Below are positions 34,204 through 46,470 of a stretch of DNA of 64,000 nt, piece by piece (positions within the stretch are counted from its first letter, which is position 1; every line of letters starts with the position of its first letter). Both the position numbers and the translations under genes were made by a program. The notes under the pieces were generated by a model. It ran no database searches. It was given only the letters and a program-made list of their open reading frames with translations, and was not told the origin of the DNA. Source of the stretch: Linyphia triangularis (lineage: Eukaryota; Arthropoda; Arachnida; Araneae; Linyphiidae); NCBI GenBank assembly GCA_963978545.1, contig OZ021722.1, positions 111,846,827-111,910,826 on the forward strand, given 5' to 3'.

Positions 34204-37200
34204 GGCTCCTCTATACCGTCCATCTTGAATATCCCCTCTAATGCTAAGGCAATGGGAAAATATGCAACAAATGCTTGAATTTTGCTAAAGAAGTTTTGAA
34301 AATACTTCTGCAGGGTTTGTTTTGTTGGATAGATATATCTCTGAGGATTCTTTGAATCTTTTTAGTTTTGTCAAAAATTTTGTTAAATATTTTTTAAATA
34401 GAAAAAATATAATCCTTTTTACTTTAACTTCATTTTACAGGAAAAGAAATAGAGATATTTAAAAAATGACCACTGAAAAATAAATATTGGACTATTATCT
34501 GTTTAGTTCAAGTTTTAAAACTTTATTTTTATTTTTCAAACTGTCAATTTTAGACAAACTTTGAAGCTAACTATAAGAAAAAAAGGTGCAAACTCCGCCT
34601 CTTACAAGCTCCGCCTTAATTGTCGGAGAAGAGCTGGATTTTTTTTTCTACCTTGTGGAGTGGATAGGGGAGACGGGGGGGAGAGAGAGGAGGGGACGCT
34701 TCCCCTTTCTTGGAAATGGAATGGGGTTCTTGTCTTGTATTTCTATATATTTCCTGTTTTGTTGTGGTGCAGTAAAAGGCGGCTGATTGCATATTGAAAT
34801 TTGTCCTTCATAGGAAAACGTTAGTTCATTTTTCAAGATTGAATATTTTGAGAGGGAATGAGAATATATTTGATATAAGAACAGTTTAAGTTTGCGATTT
34901 CCGATTTTTTTTTTTTTTTTTTTTTTTTTTTGGAAAACTCCTAAATTAGGAAAATGTTCGAATATAGTACAAGTAAAATAGGATACAAAAAAACAAAAAA
35001 TTGCTCCGTTCACGAAACTTGACAAAAACATTTCATTTATCACGAGACTTGGTAAAAACATTTAATTTATCATGAAAATGAAGAATCAAAAGAGTATAAA
35101 AATATCTAGCAAAGAAGGGTGTTTATTTTGGGGGGAGCGTGGGGGATTAGGGGATTTTTATTACTGAAAAACTAATTTTGGAACTATCTAAGCATGTGGC
35201 CTTATGATTTTAGAGTATTTTTTAATGCTAAATCGAATGAAAAAAAAAAGCAAGTCGTTAAACAATCTAGAAGAATATACAGTAAATAAACGAAAGCACA
35301 TGTAAAAAGTGGGGAAAGGTAAAATACGACATAAAGAAGTAAAAAATTGGTCCGTTCATGAAACTTGGTAGTGGCAAAAATGTTTTGTCATGAGAATAAA
35401 GAAATTATATAGCATAGAAGGACGTTTTTTGAGGGGGTGGAGGGTTTTTTTTTAAACTAAAATTTAATTTTAGTATAATCTAGGCCTGTTAGACTTGTGT
35501 GAAGTATTTTTTGACGCTGAAACGAATGAAAGAAAAAGTAAGACGATATAACTATTTTACAAAGTCATAGTCATTTTTATAAACTAAACTACTTGTGTAA
35601 AAACTACTTTATTTCATTACTTATTTTTTATCACTAATGTTTTTGCTAACTTACTATTTCAATTATTCATAACTATTTACTTATTTTATTGCTAACTGGT
35701 ACTTTTTCGATTAAATTTTGGTTGTTTTTTAATTTTTTCCACTTAGTTTTGGTTCATTACATGAAATTTTATATTACATGTATTTTCTTCTATAAAGTGG
35801 ACAAATGGACTATAACTGTTATGGAGGATAGTTATATCGTCTTTTTTTTTTTTTCCTTTTTATTTTATTCGAGTAAAAAAATCGTCAATTTCATCAAAAA
35901 ATACTCCACACTTACTCGTCATTCCCTTCCCTCTCCCCCCCCCCCCCACTTTAAAAACACGCTTCTCTGCTAAATAATTTTTTATTTCTTTGCCTAATTT
36001 TACCTTTTCTCGCTTTTTACATGTTTTTTCGTTTATAAGGACTAACTTTTTCTTGATTGGTAATAGCGTCTTACCTTTTTTTCATTCGATTCAGCATCAA
36101 AAACTATTCTATAAACATACGTTACATGACTAGATTGTTTCAAAGTAAATTTTGTAATTATAAATCCCCTAACTTCCCCCCCCCCCCCCCCCCAAAAAAA
36201 AATGATGAAATATTTTTGCTAAGATTCAGAAGCGGATTACTAAGATTCAATCACCCATATGTATATGCATAGGGTTTGAAAGTTGTGCGATGTTCCACAC
36301 CCCTAGTTTTGTGTGTGTCACTAATGGTTTTTGGTATTATTTTACCCTTATTAATAGATAACTTCAGTTCTGTGAAGACCGTGCGTGTTTTTTTTGTTTT
36401 TTTTGTTTTTTAACTTCTTTAGAGTTTTACTTACCCTGTGTTTTTCTGAAAATTTTCGTACTTATTTCTACATTGTATAAATTTCTTTTCTTGTTATAAA
36501 GTTCGAAAGTAAAATCAACGAAAAAGTTTTTATTTTGATGCTACTTAACTCTTTACATAATAGTTTTACAAAAACCAATTATGTACAAAAATTATAGCAA
36601 ATTTAATACTCTACAAGTTTTAAATTTAATATTTGTGTTTAGAATAAGAGTTATGAGAGTAGCTTTTTTGTTATTAGTCCCAGAAAATAACTTGTTGTAT
36701 AAAACTTGTAGGAAATTTATTGTTCTACAGCTTATACTGAAATTTTTTTTCTCTAAGACGTACCATTATGGAGACATAAAAAAACTCGACACAAATCTTA
36801 AAATAGCATTTTTACGAAAAAGTGTCGATTTTCATGCGGCTTAACTATATACATAATAGTTCTACAAAAAAACTTCGTGCTCAAAAGTTATAGAAAGTTT
36901 AATACTCTGAAACTTTTGAATATAATGTTTGTTTCTAAGATGCATTGGCAAACAGTTTTGACGTATAAACTGAAAAACGACTTGGTTTTTGTTGCACCCT
37001 GCAATACAAGGGTTAGCAAAAACTTGGTTTATAAACCACGGGACAGACCTTTATAACATATTAAAAAAATCAGAGCTACATAACCTTTTGCAAAAAAAAA
37101 ATTTGTCTCTTTCGCATTCATTAAAATGCTAATCTAGTTGAGAACTTAAATCCATCTTGATTTGCACACTGTTTAAACATGCGTCATGCTTTTTTTGTAA

Positions 37201-39398
37201 ACTATCCCATTGGTCACTAATTATAGCTGAACTGGGTTTAAAAACATTCTTTTCAGTTTCAACAAATTTAATAAAATAAATTTGTTGAAACTGAATTTGT
37301 TTGAAAACTGTCCCGAAGGAATATTCAAATACTTTATAAAGATTTAGAGTTATCGATTTTATTGAGGATTATTTGACAAAATTTATGTAGGTGCTAAAAA
37401 CAGTTTTTATTACTTGTTATTACTCCAACGAACTTTGACGAATCAGTATGTGAATTTGTGAATTATTAGTATTGCAACAGCTTGCCTCGGTCTCTATTAA
37501 ATGGAAATTTTGTTTCAAAATGAATATAACGAAATAGTAAACATGATTGTACCTTTAAGGTATATATATATTTTTTAATGATTTTATAGATGACAATGTC
37601 CTAAAATGTGCTTGTAGAGTGTAGGAATTTGAAGGATTACTTTTTTCTTCCAGGAAATATTGCCATATGTTTAATGTAAAAGAACACCAAAACTTTCTAA
37701 TCACTGAAAATGTAAACAAGAATAAATGTTCCCTTGCGAAATTATTTGCTGTTTTCATTTTCAATTATGTTTACTATAATTTCTCTATGTAACAACATAA
37801 TTACAATACAAATAATCTTTATATATTGAGCTATTCATAATTTAAAAAAAAAAACAAAAAACTATTACCTTTGTTTTATTTATTAAAAAATAACTTTATT
37901 GCGTTTCAATCCAGAATTCACAATTGAATTAAATTCCATATAAACGTCTCTTGAAATTGATACGTTGTAATGAGTTTCAGGATAATGAAGTTCTTATGGT
38001 ACCACGGATAACTTTTTTTATCAACTCTTCTGACACCCCTATTTAAACTTTTTTTCTTAATTAACAGTACAAATCTATTTCTACTCTTAAATATATTTAT
38101 TTTTAATAAAAAAAATTATAAATATACATAAGTTTCAAAATTATTTTTAAAAAAAAGTAGCATTACAGCTATACACGCAGCCCACTTATTAGGATAGCGA
38201 GATCGGCTACAACCAGGCATGTAGCCAGAGGAGGGCGAGTATAATATGTGTAAAGATAAGTAATTGCAATTATACTAACATTTATCATTTTATTTTAGAT
38301 TTTTTTATGCTATGTATTTTAAAAAGTTTCAAAATGTTTAGTATAAGACCAAGAATAGGAAAATGAATTTCTATTATTTTATATTATAATTAATAATATA
38401 TGCAAAGAAATAGAAAAAGGGTTTTTATATTATAATAGTTTCTGATAAATTTTTCAGAGTATTGAAAATGATAGGAGAAAATAAAGGAAAATGCAATTCT
38501 ATTAGTAATATATATATATATAAAAATGTAAATAACTTTTTAATGCTTAAAAAATTTCTTAAATGACAAGTTTGTTAAAGAGTTATGTAGCTCTTCCACA
38601 AGACCAATGATAGGATAATGTAATTTGTTTAACAATATATATTTTTAAATAGAAATGTAAGAACGGAACTTCGAAAAAACTTTTTGTGTTAAAAAAACTT
38701 TTTATGTAAAAGTAACTTGTACTAATTTTTATATTTGTAATTATTTTTAAAATAGATATTCTTAAGTTGAAATGTGTGAAAAATTAAGAGATGAACAAGC
38801 ATAGAATATTATAAAGGAATAGAATTGTATTAAATATACTTTAAAAAATTTTAAATTGAAAGTTTTGTTTTTATCAAAAAAAATTCTGGTCTTTAAAAGA
38901 ATTAATAAAAATAACATTACATCAAAAATACATTAACAATGTTTCTTTTTTTAAATATTTTTTTGTATATGTACTTCATAAAGTTCTCTGATAAATACTC
39001 TTTTACGAATTGTAAAAATTGTATAAATTTGTAGTAATTGATATAATTGTAAAAATTTCAATTGTAAAAATTAATTGAAAACCAATTAAATAATTTATAT
39101 TTCTGCCCTTTCTGGGAAATTTTTTGCCCGTCCTACAAACTTTGGCTGGCTACAGCCTCAACAAACTAGGTTCCTCTTACCCGGGCAAAAGAAAGTGATT
39201 AACTTCTTGACAGTGTGACCTCTGGGGTCATATGAGGAGTATCTCTTCACTAGGTTCCCCTCTTTCTGACATTGTCAATCACACACTGCTGTCCAATCAA
39301 GTATCACTACCCGGAGAATATGGACACTCCCCCTGCGTTGCCACCGAAATCAGTTCAAAGCAAAATCGAAAAACATTTTTAGTAGTAAGCCGCCTTAA
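34200..39398 (+). mobile_element. TTAA-flanked non-coding element, copy B
   Basis: Bounded by TTAA (34200-34203 and 39395-39398), 5191 bp between. Ends and most of the interior match copy A. The central 37391-37828 is unique to B. It lacks A's palindrome and has small indels (for example ~55 bp missing near 36657). The target was the dispersed repeat: reading across the joined flanks gives the same GCCTTTAACACAGAGTTC-like phrase that is uninterrupted at about 59019-59036, apart from a 2-bp CA indel. That supports both the boundaries and the TTAA duplication. Confidence 0.85.
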
Positions 39399-39690
39399 CA
39401 CACAGAGTTCTCTTTCCTAGAGCATATACCTCATCAACGATCGTTTTTTCTTCTCTGCTCAGTCTCACTTATAAGTAAGGATAATAAAAGAATAATCGAT
39501 AAGTATATTGCCAAACTCATTATTTTGGCTTTAAAAAAAAAAAAAAAAAGACCCATACAAGAAGTATCGCAAAAAATATCGCCAAACTGGCCATTTTTAC
39601 TAAATGAATAATTAAATTATAAATACTGTAGATGACACGAATCCACGTCAATATTACAGTGCAATTGAAAGTTGTGCGATGTTTTAGCAT
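39395..39690 (+). repeat. dispersed ~0.75-kb repeat, copy 1 (right half)
   Basis: Continuation of 33780-34203 beyond element B, through TCATCAACGATCGTTTTT and the internal poly(A) to the AATTGAAAGTTGTGCGATG end at about 39664-39682. Confidence 0.85.
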
Positions 39691-40680
39691 TTTTTTTTTT
39701 TGTCAAAATTTAAACTATATATATAAGAGGATAAGTTAGCTTGGTTCAAAATATTAATTGTTCAAAGTTGGGGCTAGTGCCCGCGTATATAGACACTTGA
39801 AAGAATTTCAAAGTACCGTTGTTCATTTCCATAAACTTCTCCAAGTAAAAACCAACTTCCACACTGAATTGATTTGTAAATATTTCTTTATCAAGCCTTC
39901 TTTTTTATGATTGTCCGGCCTGGTTCAATTAACGTTTTAGTAACAAGAAATGTGACAAGTAGACTCATTCTCGTAATTTAATACACATACAAACCATTTG
40001 TATATATTGTTTAATTTTTTTTTATTATAGCTAACATTTGGTTTTTACCGAACCAAATGAGCTTTTAATAGGTGCATTTTGTTGAATAGAAATATCAACT
40101 TCACCATTAATTATCACATCTGCTTATCTTAAAATTCTGTTATTGGAATTCAATAACACCACGTGGAGAAATTGCACGAATGAAATTGAGAAAAATTATA
40201 AAGTCACGGGAAATTAGAACAAAAAAAATTAATCTATGCATGAAAAAAATTGAAGACATAAAATTAAAATATCCATGAAAAAAATTGAAGACATAAAATT
40301 AAAATATCCATGGAAAATTGACTTAATAATTATAAATAAAACTTCTATTTTTTTTTTTTTTTCATTTAAATAAAGAAGTGTACAAAATTTATAGAACTTT
40401 TAAAATAATTTTATGCATCAAATTATCTTGAGTGATGCTTTTTAGCCTCAAATTGTTACACACCAGAATTCCTAATCACGTCCAGAAAAAAACTAGATGC
40501 GCGCGCAGTCGTCTCCTCCGAGGGTCACTTCATACGTCATATCCGTAAAAGATTCCTCGAGTGGAGGCCGTTCCAACTTTGCTAGGGAGACTGACCGCAG
40601 CTCCCCCATCTCCTGCGAGGCTCAGACGCCCCGGGATCGCCACACCCGTACTCACCGAAGCGAGCCCCTGGGGGGTTTTG
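39691..40680. other. no gene; GC-rich patch at 40490-40680
   Basis: AT-rich until about 40480. The last 190 bases become GC-rich (GCGCGCGCAG...CGCCCCGGGATCGCC...) just before the 141-bp array. Open frames there (40497-40730) lack domain features. A near-perfect ~45-bp tandem duplication (CCATGAAAAAAATTGAAGAC) lies at 40235-40310. Confidence 0.45.
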
Positions 40681-40682
40681 GG

Positions 40683-40910
40683 GGGCCAAAATACCTCATC
40701 GAACATCACTCTGAAATTCACAGGGAATGAACAGAATTACCTACCGAGTAAGAATCACTTGGTCTGCCGAACAGCATTTGGCCGGAACTGTCCGGCAAAC
40801 CAATTCGAAAGTGCACTTTTTGGGGGCCAAAATACCTCATCGAACATCACTCTGAAATTCACAGGGAATTAAGAGAATTACCTACCGAGTAAGAATCAAA
40901 TGGTCTACAA
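40683..40910 (+). repeat. 141-bp tandem repeat family, ~1.6 units
   Basis: Two successive copies start TACCTCATCGAACATCACTC at 40693 and 40833 (spacing 140). Same family and orientation as 20967-21275. Confidence 0.85.
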
Positions 40911-41262
40911 TTTTAGGTGATATGCTGTTCATCTTTATATTCTTTCTTTAAAGTCATAACCTTTTGGTAACATCGTAAATGATATCCAAGATCTGGAGAC
41001 AGAATAATCTTTCCATACTTAATATTTTATTATTTCTGCGCATTTCGTTCAATTCCCACAATTTGTTTTCTTTTTTGCACAAAAAACAAATAGAAATAAG
41101 AAATTACCATAGAAAAATAAGACGACTGCTTAACATAACAATGTAGAAAGTTCTGATCAGAAATATCGGCATACTAACATTCAATTTTTAGAATATGACT
41201 TTAATTTCAGCAAATGATTTTTTAATCCTTAGCCCAAACGATATATGTATATAGTTTTACTT
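40911..41262. other. non-coding, no feature recognised
   Basis: AT-rich spacer between the array and the next dispersed repeat. Confidence 0.5.
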
Positions 41263-41942
41263 TCGATTACCCATATGTATATATACGTAGGATAATAAAA
41301 GTATAGCATTCGGTCAATAACAACAACAAAAAAATCGCATTTCTCCACGTTTTGAAATATCTTGATTTCAAAAACTTATCTAGAAAAAATTTCTATCTGC
41401 GTGTGTGTGTGGTCAGCATAACTCCCGAAAGAATTGACCTACGATGTTCAAATTTGGTATGAGGGTTAGTGGCGGCCATGGGACCTACCATGAAGGTTTT
41501 CGTTAAAATCGCGCATGCGCATAATGTAGCTGCCATTGAAAAAATCATGTTTTTCAATGATTGCTAAAAAAAAACTCTAACGATTTTGATAAAAATTGCT
41601 GTGCTAATGCCTTTTAAAGTGTTCTAAACATCCCCACCTCCGAAATTCAAGTAAAAATATTTTAATGGCGTAAAAATTTGAAAAATGTATGCCTTCAATA
41701 CAGAGCTCTCTGTCCTTGAGCAAACCTCATCAACGATCGTTGATCGAAAAGTATATCGCCAAATTCTCCATTTTTGCGATTTTTTTTTTTTCAAGACACA
41801 TACAAGAAATATCGTAAAAAATATCGCCAAACTGGCCCTTTATTCTAAATGAAGGATGAAATTATAAAAACAGTAAATGACACAAATCCATGTCAGTATT
41901 ATAGTGTAATTGAAAGGTGTGCAATGTTCCCCAACCTTAGTT
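41263..41942 (+). repeat. dispersed ~0.75-kb repeat, copy 2
   Basis: Near full-length: starts at ACCCATATGTATATATACG, passes GTGGTCAGCATAACTCCCG, the 'chatter' around CGCGCATGCGCATAATG, GATCGTTGATCG and an internal poly(T), and ends at AATTGAAAGGTGTGCAATG near 41925, followed by CCTTAGTTT. No coding. Confidence 0.8.
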
Positions 41943-42079
41943 TAATAAGCTTCATCATATGACGTCCATGATCATCCTTTATGATATCATATCCAACAAC
42001 ACTCCATGCTGTCTTTGCATCGATCATGAGGGAGCGTGTTTGATTGATATTTTTAATTTATTCCTAAAGTTGTTATTTT

Positions 42080-42763
42080 GTTGCCGGACAGTTCCGGCCA
42101 AATGCGGTTCGGCCAACCAAGTGATTCTTACTCGGTAGGTAATTCTCTACATTCCTTGTGAATTACAGAGTGGTGTTCGTTGAGGTATTTTGTTCCCCAA
42201 AAAGGGCACTTTCGGATTAGTCTGCCGGACAGTTCTGGCCAAATGCGGTTCGGCAGGCCAAGGGATTCTAACTCGGTAGGTAATTCTCTTCATTTCCTGT
42301 GAATTTCAGAGTGATGTTCGATGAGGTATTTTGGCCCCCAAAAAGGGCACTTTCGGATTGGTTTGCCGGACAGTTCCAGCCAAATGCGGTTCGGCAGACC
42401 AAGTGATTCTTACTCGGTAGGTAATTCTCTTTATTCCCTGTGAATTTCAGAGTGGTGTTCGATGAGGTATTTTGGCCCCCAAAAAGGGCCCTTTCGGATT
42501 AGTCTGCCGGACAGTTCCGGCCAAATGCTGTTCGGCAGGTCAAGGGATTCTTACTCGGTAGGTAATTCTCTTCATTCCTTGTGAATTTCAGAGTGATGTT
42601 CGATGAGGTATTTTGGTACCCAAAAATTGCACTTGCGGACACTTCCGGCCAAATGCGCTTCGGCAGACCACGCGATTGTTAATCAGCTAGCATAGCTCTA
42701 CATTCCATATGAGTTTCAGAGTGATGTTTGATGAGGTCCAAAATTTGCAGTCGCCTCTCGACT
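42080..42763 (-). repeat. 141-bp tandem repeat array, ~4.7 units, inverted
   Basis: TGCCGGAC starts at 42082, 42223, 42364 and 42505, giving an exact 141-bp period. The last unit (42600-42763) is the variant form also seen first at 20967, now in reverse order. Units can form a hairpin between CGGCAGACC-type and GGTCTGCCG-type segments. The outer edge CGCCTCTC matches the reverse complement of GAGAGGCG at 20968. Confidence 0.9.
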
Positions 42764-42766
42764 AGT

Positions 42767-42965
42767 AATTACGTATTAACGCCACCGCAGCTACAGATTT
42801 GGCGGTTTTTAAGTGCCGCCAATCTACACCTAAAATTTTTGCTACAAATTATAAAATAAAACACTTATTGTAACTGTGTGCGCGTGCGAACAACAAGATT
42901 GCTCTTTATTGACGGCACTTAAAAACGGCCAAATCTGTAGCTGCGGTGGCGTTAATACGCAAGTA
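42767..42965. mobile_element. MITE with ~50-bp inverted termini
   Basis: CGTATTAACGCCACCGCAGCTACAGATTTGGC at the left (42772 on) is repeated as its reverse complement at the right (to about 42961), around a ~100-bp AT-rich middle. TTAA sits symmetrically near both ends, so the true target duplication could be TTAA or lie further out. No coding. Confidence 0.75.
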
Positions 42966-43008
42966 CCAATTTTTCTCACGGTGTTATTAAATATTATTTC
43001 AAAGTGGG

Positions 43009-43694
<686 letters not shown>

Positions 43695-43891
43695 TCATTT
43701 TTTCCTTTTCGTCAAGTACAGTTCACTAAAAATATCAACCGTTAAGTGGATATGGTTCTTCAGCATTTTATTCCAGTCCTCCGAACCAATGATTTTGCTA
43801 TGGTTCGCAATTATGAAATCTTTGGTGGTCGATTTCAAATCTCGATCTCCATGGAAGTCAGAATGCACCAATATTTCACACGCGTTGGAGG

Positions 43892-44146
43892 TGTTGAATT
43901 AAAACCAAATAGATCAGGTTCGAAATTTCTTTTGATATGGATAACTATTAATAAAGAACTCCACAGTATTACGACGAACACATTTAATTTTGACAAACAT
44001 CAACCGTCGCCTAAATCTTTCGAATACTAACAGATATTATTATTTTTAGAATTACAGATATTCTTTTTAGAACTATTCCAGCGTCTCCATGGCAACTCTC
44101 TATTTACAATTCATAATTGTTGCCACTCACTTACCATTCCGCAACA
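43892..44146 (-). mobile_element. BEL/Pao 3' LTR
   Basis: 255-bp LTR; on the minus strand it begins TGTTGCGG and ends TCAACA. It is flanked outside by GGAGG (43887-43891), duplicated at 48304-48308. Compared with the other LTR it has an additional ~89-bp segment (about 43971-44059). Confidence 0.9.
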
Positions 44147-44158
44147 TCCTCCCACCTT
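44147..44158 (-). promoter_or_regulatory. BEL/Pao polypurine tract
   Basis: On the minus strand AAGGTGGGAGGA directly precedes the 3' LTR. Confidence 0.7.
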
Positions 44159-44197
44159 GCAATTTTTAAAAGTTTACAGAAAATTGCAACAGTTCCA

Positions 44198-46470
44198 TCA
44201 AAGGTTCAAACGTTCTGAAACTTTAACAGTTCTACCCAATCTGGTCCCCACTTTACTTCCAATGGTTTTGTTCGATACAGTCTTTTTTATTTTTTCCTGT
44301 ACGTCACTGGATAGTTCTTGGATGGCATTGTCCGCATCGTCCTTCAATGGAATAGTCTCTTTTGGCGTCTCAAGTGATTTCTGCGGTCGGTAAACCATCT
44401 CCATCAAATACAACCGCTGGAATGGCCTAATTCTCTCTCCTTTTGAAGTTTTCACTCTGGCGACTCTAGCATGCCCATCAGCACCAGGATAAATATCCAT
44501 GACCAGCCCAAGAGGCCAGTTAATTCGTTTTGCATCGGTGCCTACCAGGACAACATCTCCTACACGTAAAGTCTCAGCCTTTCGTTTTCCTTGGTGAACC
44601 AACAAGGCTAAGTATTCACTTCGAAACCTAGTTCTCAAGTCTATGCGAAGCTTCTGAAAATAACGAAGTCTTTTGTTACAGTTATTGATGTCTATGTTAT
44701 CCAAGTCTGGAACTTCGCTGTGAGGTAAACTTTGGATGAAACTTGCTGGGGTCAAAGGCCTTAAGCTGTCAGCTTCATTACTGATGTAGGTAAGTGGTCG
44801 CGAATTAATAGTCGCTTCGCAGTCACATAAAATTGTCTCTAGTTCTACGTAGTTTACTGTTGACTTTCCTAGAACTCTTCTTAACAGTTCCTTAACCATT
44901 CTTACTATCCTCTCCCACCATCCTCTCCACCACGGGGAGGCAGGCGGATTGAAATTCCACTTCTGCACGGTCGAAAATGTCATAACTTCATTCCAATCAA
45001 CGAGTTTCGTACTCAGACTTATTATTTCTTTCTCATTTTTGAAAGTCTGCATCTTCTCTAACATCTTGGCTCCTTCAATTTGGAAACATTCCTTTTGGAT
45101 GCACTGCAGCAGTTTCCCTTTTACCTCTTGGACCTCTTCAAAAGTCGACTCCCCCTTCTTCTTTCTGCAGTATAGGCTGTTGAAAACGAACCTCTGTATC
45201 CAATTAATCGTTCTCACATTTTTCGTATATTGAGAAAAGTAGAGTAATTTTCCTGTAAAATTCTGTTCTTCACAGCTCAATTGCATAACAGCAGTCTTCC
45301 TTTTTCCTTTATTAACATCCTCTTCGGGAACTAGAATGTTAGATTTTGGCCAGTCTTTTTCTTCTAGTTTCACCCAAGGTGGGTCCTTCCACCAAAGAAA
45401 TTTTAAGTAGTCTCTATCTGTTTTATCCAAACTGATCTGAAGAAATGCCCTTTTTACATCTGCTGTCACTGCAATAGCATGTTCTCGAAATTGAATCAAC
45501 TTCTCTGGAATCTTGTCGATTAGGTTAGGTCCCTTTTCTAAGCAGTTGTTAAGAGAATTTCCTTTTTCATCATTCACGGATGCATCGAAAACAGGTCTGA
45601 TTTTGGTAGTCAAGCTCGATTCTTTGATGACTGCTCTGTGAGGTAGGTAGTAGCCTTTGTTTTCATGATCATCCGGTATAATTTCTACAATACCATCTGT
45701 CAACCATTCTTCAAAAACTTGGCAATAGTCTTCATATTTTCCAACATTTTTCAGTTTTCTGGTAGTATTGAACAATCTTCTGGTTGCCACTTCTTTATTG
45801 TTTCGCAGTTCAGGGCAACCTGTTTTAAATGGTAACATTACTTCATATCTTCCTTTTTCGTTGATGCAGATTGTTTTCTCAAAAATATCTACAACTTCTT
45901 TATCTGAATCTTCTTTTGATTTAATATCAGCAGGATCTTTAATTCCTATCGTTTCTAATCTCCATAGGTCCGGAATAGAAATTCCATTCAAACAACAAAG
46001 AGTGCTCGCCACATCATGCCCATTGCGTGACTTCGTTTTGCCCATAATTGTCCATCCCAATTTGGTTTCCAGGGCGAATAGGTCTTCTTCCAATTTCTTG
46101 ACGTTTCCAGTTAACAATTTACCCATTACATCCGCTCCTAGTAAAATTTTTACTTCTGGAATATCATATTCTGCGTCAGAAAGCCGTACATTGCCTAGCT
46201 CAAGTGAAGATAAATGTTTTTTAGACAATCTTGGTACAAAATTACATATTCTTTCTTGATCGAGCATCGTAACTTTTATTTCAAATTGCTCATCACAACT
46301 AAGAAGTGTAACATCATACAAGCCATGTTTCTGGAATTTAGTTTTAGCACCACCAAATAGGCTATGTGAAAGAGTCTCTTGGCACGTTTTTTCTAAATCT
46401 AATTTCGTTACGCCGTCTTTTGTTATATACGATCGCAGGGATCCTGAATCTAAAAGCATCTTGCTAACTT
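44198..46470 (-). pseudogene. BEL/Pao pol, internally deleted but open
   Basis: A 753-codon frame runs 46459 to 44198. It begins with the retropepsin motif LLDSGS and DUF1758-like sequence (residues 2-140). The N-terminal half of RT follows (KIRPVFDAS, ADVKRAFLQISL, the first catalytic Asp at residue 334). At residue ~359 (about 45385) it jumps from FLWWKD to PPWVKLEEKDWP: the YVDD core, connection and RNase H are gone. At about residues 480-490 (near 45015) it jumps again to DWNEVMTFSTVQKW...NPPASPWWRGWWERIV, so the integrase zinc-binding part and the two catalytic Asp are missing. The integrase end (NSRPLT) and DUF5641 (LRVGDVVLVG...WPLGLVMDIYPGADG) remain. A one-base shift near 46465 separates it from gag. 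Confidence 0.9.

Noticed and set aside
42080..42763. A CRISPR array
   Set aside because: The 141-bp units are near-identical along their whole length with no unique spacers, and the genome is eukaryotic.
20963..42767. A Polinton/Maverick bounded by the inverted 141-bp arrays
   Set aside because: The size and a cysteine-protease-like gene are suggestive, but there is no PolB, integrase, ATPase or capsid coding, the protease has SWIM context and the interior is filled with unrelated elements.
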